Assembly (NCBI RefSeq): GCF_025149945.1
Contig: NZ_JALXVH010000069.1
Coordinates: 1 to 11,642 of the forward strand
Direction of reading: 5' to 3'
Length of the DNA stretch: 11,642 bases
Source of the DNA: Kocuria sp. p3-SID1428
GTDB taxonomy: Bacteria; Actinomycetota; Actinomycetes; Actinomycetales; Micrococcaceae
Shown here: one piece after another, positions 6,173 through 11,642 of the stretch
Layout: each line of letters begins with the position of its first letter
Position numbering within the stretch: the stretch's first letter is position 1
Notes under the pieces: model-generated
Databases searched by the model: none
What the model was told of the DNA's origin: nothing
What the model saw: the letters and a program-made list of their open reading frames with translations, nothing else
Program-made: the position numbers and the translations under genes

Positions 6173-7474
6173 TCAGCGCACCTCGATGGTCTCCTGAGCG
6201 CGCATGTACGGGCGCAGGGCCTCGGGGATCACGACGGAGCCGTCGGCCTGCTGGTGCGTCTCCAGGATCGCCACGAGCCAGCGCGTGGTGGCCAGGGTGC
6301 CGTTGAGGGTGGCGACCATCTGCGTGCCGCCCTTCTTCACCTTGCCGTCGGCGGTCGTGGTGTCGGCCAGCCGCTCGCGGATGTTCAGGCGGCGGGCCTG
6401 GTAGGTGGTGCAGTTCGAGGTCGAGGACAGCTCGCGGTAGCGGCCCTGGGTGGGGATCCAGGCCTCGCAGTCGAACTTGCGCGCAGCGGAGGTGCCGAGA
6501 TCGCCTGCGGCGGTGTCGATCACCCGGTAGGACAGCCCGCAGGCCTGCAGCATCTGCTCCTCCCACTCGAGCAGGCGGGCGTGCTCGGCCTCGGCCTGGT
6601 CCTGGGTGCAGTAGACGAACATCTCCAGCTTGTTGAACTGGTGGACGCGGATGATGCCGCGGGTGTCCTTGCCGGCCGAGCCGGCCTCCCGGCGGTAGCA
6701 GGTGGACCAGCCCGCGTAGCGCAGCGGGCCGTCGGACAGGTCGATGATCTCATCGGCGTGGTAGCCGGCGATCGCGACCTCGGAGGTGCCGACCAGGTAG
6801 AGGTCGTCCTTCTCGAGGCGGTAGATCTCGTCGTCGTGCTCGACGTCGAAGCCGGTGCCGGCCATGATCTCCGGGCGCACCAGGGTCGGGGTGGTCAGCG
6901 CGATGAAGTCGTTGTCCATGGCCAGGTCCTGGCCCATGCGCAGCAGGGCGGTCTCCAGACGCGCGATGTCGCGCTTGAGGAAGTAGAAGCGCGAGCCGCC
7001 GACCTTGGCGCCGCGGGCCATGTCCAGCCCGTCCACGAGCTCGCCGATCTCCAGGTGATCCCGCGCCTCGAAGCCCTCGGCTGCGAAGTCCCGGGGCTGA
7101 CCCACGTGCTTGAGCACCGTGAAGTCGTCCTCGCCGCCGGCCGGGATGCCGTCGATGATCAGGTTCGGAAGGGCCTTGAGCAGCTCGTCGATCGTGGTCT
7201 GGGCGGCATCGGCGCGGGAGTCGGCGTCCTTGACGCGCTCGGCGAGCTCCTTGACCTCGGCCAGCAGGCGCTGCTTGTCCTCGCCCTGGGCCTGTGCCAC
7301 CTGCTTGCCGAAGCTCTTCTGCTCGGCGCGCAGCGTCTCGTACTCGGTGATGGCCGCACGACGGGCGGAGTCCGCCTCCAGCACGCGGTCCACCACGGAC
7401 TCGTCGGCGCCGCGGGCGGCCTGCGAGGCGCGGAACTTGTCGGGATTCTCGCGGAGCATGTTGATATCGATCAC
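6173..7474 (-). CDS. serS: Seryl-tRNA synthetase
   Basis: This enzyme charges tRNA-Ser (and the tRNA for selenocysteine where present) with serine. The 433-residue length is usual. The N-terminus ([20 protein letters not shown]) leads into the two-helix coiled-coil arm (about 30-105, rich in Glu, Arg and Ala) that grips the tRNA long variable arm. The class II core follows. Motif 1 surrounds [14 protein letters not shown]. Motif 2 is [22 protein letters not shown], split here as [10 protein letters not shown] then [12 protein letters not shown] with NKLEMF after it. Motif 3 is [15 protein letters not shown], followed by the [10 protein letters not shown] end. [20 protein letters not shown] is the ATP/serine-site segment. 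All key parts are present. The start is GTG at 7474, matching the family N-terminus; no ribosome binding site precedes it, but TACCCT ends six bases upstream, suggesting a leaderless message. It is divergent from the lipid kinase gene. Confidence 0.98.
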   Translation of the reverse strand: MIDINMLRENPDKFRASQAARGADESVVDRVLEADSARRAAITEYETLRAEQKSFGKQVAQAQGEDKQRLLAEVKELAERVKDADSRADAAQTTIDELLKALPNLIIDGIPAGGEDDFTVLKHVGQPRDFAAEGFEARDHLEIGELVDGLDMARGAKVGGSRFYFLKRDIARLETALLRMGQDLAMDNDFIALTTPTLVRPEIMAGTGFDVEHDDEIYRLEKDDLYLVGTSEVAIAGYHADEIIDLSDGPLRYAGWSTCYRREAGSAGKDTRGIIRVHQFNKLEMFVYCTQDQAEAEHARLLEWEEQMLQACGLSYRVIDTAAGDLGTSAARKFDCEAWIPTQGRYRELSSTSNCTTYQARRLNIRERLADTTTADGKVKKGGTQMVATLNGTLATTRWLVAILETHQQADGSVVIPEALRPYMRAQETIEVR

Positions 7475-7480
7475 CCGGCC

Positions 7481-7486
7481 AGGGTA
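7481..7486 (-). promoter_or_regulatory. -10-like box (TACCCT) immediately before serS
   Basis: TACCCT fits TAnnnT and ends six bases before the GTG start, so transcription would begin at or next to the start codon (leaderless mRNA, common in actinobacteria). No clear -35 is visible. Confidence 0.45.
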
Positions 7487-7527
7487 GCGGAGCCGACCAT
7501 CCCCGGCTGGCTGTCATGCGGGCGCGC

Positions 7528-7533
7528 TACGGT
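7528..7533 (+). promoter_or_regulatory. -10-like box (TACGGT) for the lipid kinase gene
   Basis: TACGGT fits TAnnnT and would give a leader of about 70 bases before GTG 7612. It also argues against the ATG at 7516 as start, which would lie upstream of it. No clear -35 is seen. Confidence 0.3.
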
Positions 7534-7611
7534 GGTGGTTCACCGGCGATCCCGCCGCTGCTGCGCGGCCCGGATCCGCCCCTCACTCCGAAGCCTCAGG
7601 AGCTGTTCTCC

Positions 7612-8667
7612 GTGCCCGAATCCTTGGACCAGCCCCGCGCCCAGCACGTGGCCGTCGTCGTCAACCCCATCAAGGCCGGGGCGGACGACGCCATCAACCA
7701 CACCACGCTGGCCTGCCGCAAGGCGGGATGGCCGCAGCCGCGGTTCTTCGAGACCCGGGTCGACGACCCCGGCACGTCCATGACGCGCGCGGCCCTCGAA
7801 TGGGGCGCCGATGTGGTGCTGGCCGCCGGCGGCGACGGCACCGTGCGCACCGTGGCCGAGGTCCTCGCCGGCGCCGGGACCCCGCTGGGGCTGATCCCCA
7901 TGGGCACCGGCAACCTCCTGGCCCGCAACCTGGGCGCCCATCTCGATGACATCCATCACTGCGTGGATGTCGCGCTGTTCGGGGAGGACAAGGCCCTCGA
8001 CATGGTCGCCTTCCGCACCGAATCGGACGACGGAACCATGGACGAGAAGCTGCTGTGCGTCATGGGCGGGGTCGGCTTCGACGCCGAGATCATGGAGCAC
8101 ACCAGCGATCGCCTCAAGAAGAAGATCGGATGGATGGCCTACGGCGAGGCCGGCATGCGCCGGGTGCTCATGTCCCCGGCGTGGGCGCGCTTCAGCCTGG
8201 ACGACGGCCCCTGGCAGTCGCGGCGCGTGCGCTCGATCATGGCCGCCAACTGCGGGACCCTCACCGGCGGGCTCGTGCTGGTCCCCGGCGCCAAGCTGGA
8301 CGACGGCAAGATGGATGTGGTGGTGATCGCCCCGCGCCACCTGCTCGGCTGGGCGCGGCTGGCCGGCAAGGTGATCACCCAGCACCGCCATCCGCTGCCC
8401 GAGCTCGATCACTACGAGTGCCGGAAGATGCGCGCCGAGTTCGCCGAGCCCACCAGCGGCGAGCTCGACGGCGACCCCGTGGGCCACGTGGTGGCCTTCG
8501 AGGCCGAGACCATGCCCGGCGCCCTGTCGCTGCGCGTCCCGCCCACGATGGCACGGGAGTCGCTGGACCTGATCGACGACCAGGTCCGCGGCCGTCACCC
8601 GGACGGCGACCCGGCGATCCAGACGGACTTCCACCGTCGTCGGCAGGATCGCGACGACGAGTCCTGA
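7612..8667 (+). CDS. Diacylglycerol kinase family lipid kinase
   Basis: It phosphorylates a lipid hydroxyl, most likely diacylglycerol to phosphatidic acid, at the cytoplasmic membrane face; DgkB/YegS-like enzymes are the nearest models, and the exact lipid is not readable. In 351 residues I see the N-terminal VVVNPIKAG (15-23), the nucleotide-binding GGDGT (73-77), IPMGTGNLLARNL (95-107), GGVGFDAEI (152-160), the VPGAKLDDGKMDV stretch (224-236) and a C-terminal ELDGD (284-288) that matches the family's (Q/E)xDGE end motif. The tail after about 315 is hydrophilic and charged. GTG 7612 is chosen because AGGAG at 7598-7602 lies nine bases upstream and the protein then begins just before the domain; the ATG at 7516 would add 32 poorly conserved-looking residues without a binding site. 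It is divergent from serS and convergent with gntP. Confidence 0.92.
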   Translation: MPESLDQPRAQHVAVVVNPIKAGADDAINHTTLACRKAGWPQPRFFETRVDDPGTSMTRAALEWGADVVLAAGGDGTVRTVAEVLAGAGTPLGLIPMGTGNLLARNLGAHLDDIHHCVDVALFGEDKALDMVAFRTESDDGTMDEKLLCVMGGVGFDAEIMEHTSDRLKKKIGWMAYGEAGMRRVLMSPAWARFSLDDGPWQSRRVRSIMAANCGTLTGGLVLVPGAKLDDGKMDVVVIAPRHLLGWARLAGKVITQHRHPLPELDHYECRKMRAEFAEPTSGELDGDPVGHVVAFEAETMPGALSLRVPPTMARESLDLIDDQVRGRHPDGDPAIQTDFHRRRQDRDDES

Positions 8668-8674
8668 GCCTTGT

Positions 8675-8690
8675 CCGCGCGGCGCCGCGG
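8675..8690. terminator. Short GC-rich hairpin between convergent genes
   Basis: CCGCG-N6-CGCGG, containing the 12-base palindrome CGCGGCGCCGCG (8678-8689), fills most of the 23 bases between the lipid kinase and gntP stops. It could act as a bidirectional terminator; it has no U-run. Confidence 0.3.
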
Positions 8691-10091
8691 CTACAGGAGA
8701 CCGGCCAGGCCGTAGACGGCCGCTGCGATCAGGAAGCCGACCACCGCGATGATCGTCTCGAGCACCGTCCAGGTCCTGAACGTGGTGCGCACATCCATCT
8801 CCAGGAAGCGGCCCACGAGCCAGAAGCCGGAGTCGTTGACGTGCGATAGCGCCACGGAGCCTGCGGCCACCGCGACCACGAGCGCTGCGACCTGCAGCCC
8901 GCTCAGGTCGGCGGACATCACTGCGGGTGCGATGAGCCCGGCGGCGGTCGTCAGCGCGACGGTGGCCGAGCCCTGGGCCACGCGCATGATCACCGAGATG
9001 AAGAAGCCGGCCAGGATCAGCGGGATGCCGAGGTCGGTGAGGACGTCGGCCAGGGCGTCGCCGATGCCCGAGCTGCGCAGCACGCCGCCGAACATGCCGC
9101 CGGCTCCCGTGATGAGGATGACCGAGCAGACGGGGCCCAGCGCCGAGTCGAAGGTCTTCTCGATCGCGCTGCCGCTGACCCCGCGGGCCTTGCCCACGAG
9201 CAGGGCCGCGACCAGCAGCGAGATCGTCAGCGCCACCGGCGTGGCCCCCAGGGAGACCAGCAGCTGGAACCAGGCCTGCTCCCCCACGCCCTCGGGGATG
9301 GCCCCGGACTTCAGCAGGGTGGACAGCCCCGTGTTGAGGAAGATCAGCAGCATGGGCAGCAGGAGGATGAAGACCACGGTCCCCGTCTTCGGCGGGTTCT
9401 GCACCGCCTCGGCCTCACCCAGGATGCTCGGCACGGGCAGATCGATCCGCCGTCCCACGACCTTGCCGAAGAGGTACGACGACAGGTACCAGGCCGGAAG
9501 CGCAGCCACCAGGCCCACGAGCAGGACCAGGCCGACGTTCGCCTCGAAGAACGTGGAGGCGGTGACCGGCCCCGGATGCGGCGGCAGGAACACGTGCATC
9601 ACGGAGAACGCGCCGACCGAAGGCAGCGCGTAGAGCAGCACGGAGCCGCCGAGCCGTCGGGCCACGGCGAAGACCACGGGCAGCATGACGACCAGGCCGG
9701 CGTCGAAGAAGATCGGGAAGCCGAACAGCAGGGAGGCCACTCCCAGCGCCAGCGGGGCCCGCTTCTCGCCGAAGATCGAGATCAGCCTCTCGGCCAGCAC
9801 CTGGGCGCCGCCGGAGGTCTCGAGCAGCCGTCCGAGCATGGCACCCAGGCCCACCAGCAGCGCCACGCTGGCCAGCGTGCCGCCGAAGCCGTCGAGCATC
9901 ACGGGCACGACCGCGCCGAACGGGATGCCCGCGGCGACCGCCGTGAGGAAGCTGATGACGATCAGCGCCACGAAGGCGTGCATCTTCAGCTTGATGATCA
10001 GCACCAGCAGGGCGGCGATCGCCGCGGCGGCGATCAGCAGCAGCGGACCTGCGGTGAGGGTCTGCTCCCAGCCCTCGAGCTCCTCGACCAT
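8691..10091 (-). CDS. gntP: GntP-family gluconate/organic acid permease
   Basis: This is an inner-membrane secondary transporter, probably importing gluconate with protons. In 466 residues it has about 12-14 hydrophobic segments spread over the whole length. Family signatures are FPIFFDAGLVVMLPVV (125-140), FLPPHPGPVTAS (168-179), an ITGAGGMFGGVL stretch, RVAQGSATVA and, near the end, HVNDSGFW (417-424). The start is ATG 10091: AAGGAG (10099-10104) lies seven bases upstream, whereas the ATG at 10127 adds 12 polar residues, has no binding site and sits in a GCTCG-TCAT-CGAGC hairpin. GntP relatives also carry lactate, idonate or other sugar acids, so the substrate is inferred. It lies 95 bases after pheA on the same strand, with a possible own -10 (TACGCT, 10145-10150). 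No gluconate kinase or regulator is in the window. Confidence 0.93.
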   Translation of the reverse strand: MVEELEGWEQTLTAGPLLLIAAAAIAALLVLIIKLKMHAFVALIVISFLTAVAAGIPFGAVVPVMLDGFGGTLASVALLVGLGAMLGRLLETSGGAQVLAERLISIFGEKRAPLALGVASLLFGFPIFFDAGLVVMLPVVFAVARRLGGSVLLYALPSVGAFSVMHVFLPPHPGPVTASTFFEANVGLVLLVGLVAALPAWYLSSYLFGKVVGRRIDLPVPSILGEAEAVQNPPKTGTVVFILLLPMLLIFLNTGLSTLLKSGAIPEGVGEQAWFQLLVSLGATPVALTISLLVAALLVGKARGVSGSAIEKTFDSALGPVCSVILITGAGGMFGGVLRSSGIGDALADVLTDLGIPLILAGFFISVIMRVAQGSATVALTTAAGLIAPAVMSADLSGLQVAALVVAVAAGSVALSHVNDSGFWLVGRFLEMDVRTTFRTWTVLETIIAVVGFLIAAAVYGLAGLL

Positions 10092-10098
10092 GTCTCGG

Positions 10099-10104
10099 CT
10101 CCTT
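10099..10104 (-). promoter_or_regulatory. Strong ribosome binding site fixing the gntP start
   Basis: AAGGAG, seven bases before ATG 10091, is one of the clearest binding sites in the window and decides against the longer start at 10127. Confidence 0.8.
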
Positions 10105-10144
10105 GCGCTTGTCGGGGCGCTCGTCATCGAGCACCGAAGGGCTC

Positions 10145-10150
10145 AGCGTA
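10145..10150 (-). promoter_or_regulatory. Possible gntP -10 box (TACGCT)
   Basis: TACGCT fits TAnnnT and lies about 54 bases before the gntP start, in the pheA-gntP gap. There is no visible -35. It would let gntP be expressed apart from pheA. Confidence 0.25.
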
Positions 10151-10186
10151 TCCGCCTGCCGGGCCGGCCGATGGAAGGGAGTCGGC

Positions 10187-11116
10187 TCAGCGCCCTTCGC
10201 GCAGCTGCTGGACCCAGTCCCTCGCCTGGCGGAAGGCTCCGTCCGTGTGCCGGCCCTCGACCTCCGTCACGCCCTGCTCCGCCCTGGGGTACGAGCCCAG
10301 GAACCGGGTGGTCGGACAGATTCGCCGCAGGCCCACCACGGCCTCCGCGACCCGCTCGTCCAGGATGTGACCGTCCAGATCGACCGAGAAGAAGTAGTCC
10401 CCCAGCGAGGCGCCGGTGGGCCGGGATTCGATGCGCGAGAGGTTCACCCCGCGGGTGGAGAACTGCTCGAGGATCTCCAGCAGGGCGCCGGCGCGGTCGC
10501 TCCACAGCGGGATGACGAGCGTGGTGCGATCCGAGCCCGTGCGCTCCGGCAGCTGCTCGCCCGGCTCGGCCACCTGCACGAAGCGGGTGACGGCGGCCCG
10601 GTTGTCCCCGATGTCATCGGCCAGCACGGTCAGCTCGGGATGGGCCGCGAGGATCGCCGGGGAGCAGATCGCGGCGTCATAGCCCGCGGACTCCCCCGAG
10701 GCCAGCAGCCCCAGGGCGCCGGCCGCGGTGGACGATGCCGGAATGTATTCCACCTCCGACATGTTCTCTTCCACCCAGCCTCTGACCTGGGCCCACGCAT
10801 GCGAGTGCGTGGCCACGGCCCGGACCTGGGACAGCTCCATGGGCCTCAGCGCCACGAGCGCGAAGCGGATCGGCACGATCATCTCCGCGCAGATCCGCAG
10901 CTCGGTGCCCTCGGCGAGCGCATCCAGCGTGGCGGTCACGCCGCCCTCGACGGAGTTCTCGATCGGCACGACCGCCGAGGCGGCCCGCCCGTCGCGCACC
11001 GCCGCCAGGGCCGCGGGGACCGAGGCGACCGGCAGGTGATGGGCGGGATCCGGCTCGATCTGCCGCAGCGCCGATTCGGTGAAGGTCCCGGCGGGACCCA
11101 GGAACGCGATGCTCAT
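10187..11116 (-). CDS. pheA: Prephenate dehydratase with ACT regulatory domain
   Basis: It converts prephenate to phenylpyruvate, the penultimate step to phenylalanine. The 309-residue monofunctional form (no chorismate mutase domain) is the usual actinobacterial type. The catalytic part shows FLGPAGTFTESAL (5-17), VVPIENSVEGGV (49-60) and the catalytic TRF triad (177-179). The ACT domain (about 197-275) holds GALLEIL (210-216) and ESRP (230-233), the elements that bind phenylalanine for feedback control; both are intact. The C-terminus (about 276-309) is hydrophilic and variable. ATG 11116 is chosen: GGAG lies close upstream and the protein starts exactly at the family N-terminus. It follows rhodanese by 13 bases, hence a probable operon, and gntP follows after 95 bases. 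Confidence 0.97.
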   Translation of the reverse strand: MSIAFLGPAGTFTESALRQIEPDPAHHLPVASVPAALAAVRDGRAASAVVPIENSVEGGVTATLDALAEGTELRICAEMIVPIRFALVALRPMELSQVRAVATHSHAWAQVRGWVEENMSEVEYIPASSTAAGALGLLASGESAGYDAAICSPAILAAHPELTVLADDIGDNRAAVTRFVQVAEPGEQLPERTGSDRTTLVIPLWSDRAGALLEILEQFSTRGVNLSRIESRPTGASLGDYFFSVDLDGHILDERVAEAVVGLRRICPTTRFLGSYPRAEQGVTEVEGRHTDGAFRQARDWVQQLREGR

Positions 11117-11129
11117 GGTCTCCGGGGCG

Positions 11130-11465
11130 TCACTTCACCGAGGGTGTGTCGTCGGTCTCCGAGACCATGGGCTTGTCGGCATCCGCCCATGCGCCCATGC
11201 CGCCGAGCACGTTGATCGGATCGAAGCCGCTCTGTGCCAGGAAGGCCGTGGCCTTCAGGGACCGGCCGCCGGAGCGGCAGATCACATAGACGTCCTCGTC
11301 CATGGGGACCTCGCCGTAGCGGGCCGAGAGCTCGCCCAGCGGGATGTGCTGCGCACCCTCGATGTGCCCGGCCTCCCACTCGAAGTCCTCGCGGACGTCG
11401 AGGACCTTGGCGTCCTCGGGGACCTCGGTGACATCGGCGCTGGGCAGGTTATCCACGTTGTCCAT
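11130..11465 (-). CDS. Single-domain rhodanese-like protein (sulfurtransferase)
   Basis: Predicted small cytoplasmic sulfur-carrying protein of the GlpE/PspE-like single-domain rhodanese group (111 aa). It has VLDVREDFEWEAGHIEGAQH (21-40), the active-site loop CRSGGR (63-68) with the sulfur-accepting Cys63 present, and GGMGAW (88-93). The six-residue loop fits sulfurtransferase activity rather than the seven-residue Cdc25/arsenate type. ATG 11465 is chosen because GGAGG (11472-11476) lies six bases upstream; the longer frame to a GTG at 11558 adds an Arg/Pro-rich stretch that is really the leader, with its GTG overlapping the presumed -10 box. It is the first gene of the block with pheA. Its natural acceptor is unknown, and the link to phenylalanine synthesis is only by position. 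Confidence 0.92.
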   Translation of the reverse strand: MDNVDNLPSADVTEVPEDAKVLDVREDFEWEAGHIEGAQHIPLGELSARYGEVPMDEDVYVICRSGGRSLKATAFLAQSGFDPINVLGGMGAWADADKPMVSETDDTPSVK

Positions 11466-11493
11466 GGCGATCCTCCAGTTCATCTCGGCGCCC

Positions 11494-11542
11494 GGGGCCG
11501 ATCCCCTGCGGCGCGGTGGCTCGCGGGGCCGCGATCGGCCCC
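11494..11542 (-). promoter_or_regulatory. Leader with competing hairpins before rhodanese-pheA
   Basis: The segment at 11533-11542 can pair over 10 perfect bases with 11494-11503 (GGGGCCGATC/GATCGGCCCC), or over 7 bases with its neighbour at 11525-11531 (GGGGCCG-CGAT-CGGCCCC). The two folds exclude each other. No Phe-rich leader peptide is seen, so this is not a classic phe attenuator. Confidence 0.35.
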
Positions 11543-11556
11543 GTCGTCGTCCCCTC

Positions 11557-11562
11557 ACCCTA
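11557..11562 (-). promoter_or_regulatory. -10-like box (TAGGGT) of the rhodanese-pheA block
   Basis: TAGGGT fits TAnnnT; transcription would start near 11550 with a leader of about 85 bases. No clear -35 is seen. Confidence 0.4.
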
Positions 11563-11588
11563 ATCGCGGTGCACGACGCGGCAGCGGG

Positions 11589-11642
11589 CCCCCCCCCCCG
11601 CGCCCGCGCGGGGGGGGGGGGGGCGGGGGGTGGGGGGGGGGG
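11589..11642. repeat. C-run/G-run low-complexity end, probable artefact
   Basis: About 11 C in a row, then a CG-rich turn, then more than 30 bases that are nearly all G, broken by single C and T. The C-run and G-run are complementary and could fold back. This is unlike the rest of the window and typical of a degraded read or contig end. Confidence 0.8.

Noticed and set aside
6254..7783. Long open frame (509 codons) on the plus strand opposite serS
   Set aside because: It is antisense to serS, whose class II motifs are intact. Long antisense frames arise routinely from high-GC codon bias, and the translation has no recognisable domain.
7540..8634. 364-codon minus-strand frame opposite the lipid kinase
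   Set aside because: The plus strand carries GGDGT, GTGN and other kinase motifs; the antisense product looks like a bias artefact.
10092..10127. Longer gntP start at ATG 10127
   Set aside because: It has no ribosome binding site and is inside a small hairpin, while ATG 10091 has AAGGAG at ideal spacing.
11466..11558. N-terminal extension of the rhodanese (GTG 11558)
   Set aside because: Its start codon overlaps the presumed -10 box, the residues are Arg/Pro-rich leader translation, and ATG 11465 has a strong binding site.
1..11642. Mobile elements, prophage, CRISPR, toxin-antitoxin or defence genes
   Set aside because: I looked for transposase, integrase and defence motifs, repeats with spacers and small paired ORFs and saw none; the region is ordinary chromosomal housekeeping content.

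Overview
The window is strongly GC-rich bacterial DNA. Codon third positions are almost all G or C, there are GTG starts, and the gene set is typical of a high-GC Gram-positive. The local order prephenate dehydratase / lipid kinase / seryl-tRNA synthetase / Cof-type HAD phosphatase fits an actinobacterium, most likely of the Micrococcaceae (Kocuria-, Micrococcus- or Arthrobacter-like). That placement is inference from memory of gene order, not a search result. I see no mobile element, CRISPR array, tRNA or rRNA.

Layout. Bases 1-85 are a leader of unclear coding status. Bases 86-796 (+) hold an unrecognised 236-residue protein that converges on a four-gene ABC importer operon read leftward (4655 to 827): permease, CBS-domain ATPase, permease, lipoprotein receptor. 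This is an OpuC/ProXVWZ-type osmoprotectant (glycine betaine/choline-like) uptake system. Genes 1-2 and 2-3 overlap, so they are translationally linked. Its upstream region (4656-5085, no confident gene) holds a TAGGGT -10-like box, a CRP-like palindrome and two leader hairpins, one covering the ribosome binding site of the first gene. To the right, also leftward, are serS (7474-6173) and a HAD phosphatase (6072-5086). Diverging from serS is a diacylglycerol-kinase-family lipid kinase (7612-8667, +), which converges on gntP. The last block, again leftward, is rhodanese, pheA, then a GntP-type gluconate permease (11465 to 8691).

How they work together. The ABC operon imports compatible solutes under osmotic stress, and its ATPase carries the tandem CBS module that in relatives senses ionic strength or cyclic di-AMP. 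serS is translation housekeeping, pheA is the phenylalanine branch of aromatic synthesis with an ACT feedback domain, and gntP takes up gluconate. The rhodanese, lipid kinase and HAD phosphatase are general housekeeping or lipid enzymes with unproven substrates. The right end (from about 11589) is a C-run/G-run low-complexity fold-back that looks like a contig-end artefact. Several tool-style starts are too long; ribosome binding sites support internal starts for the receptor, HAD, lipid kinase, gntP and rhodanese.

I did not find a convincing new biological system. The most interesting signals are regulatory: the CRP-like site plus RBS-masking hairpin ahead of the osmoprotectant operon, alternative pairings ahead of rhodanese-pheA, a start-codon-duplicating repeat in the receptor gene, and the orphan protein at the left end.
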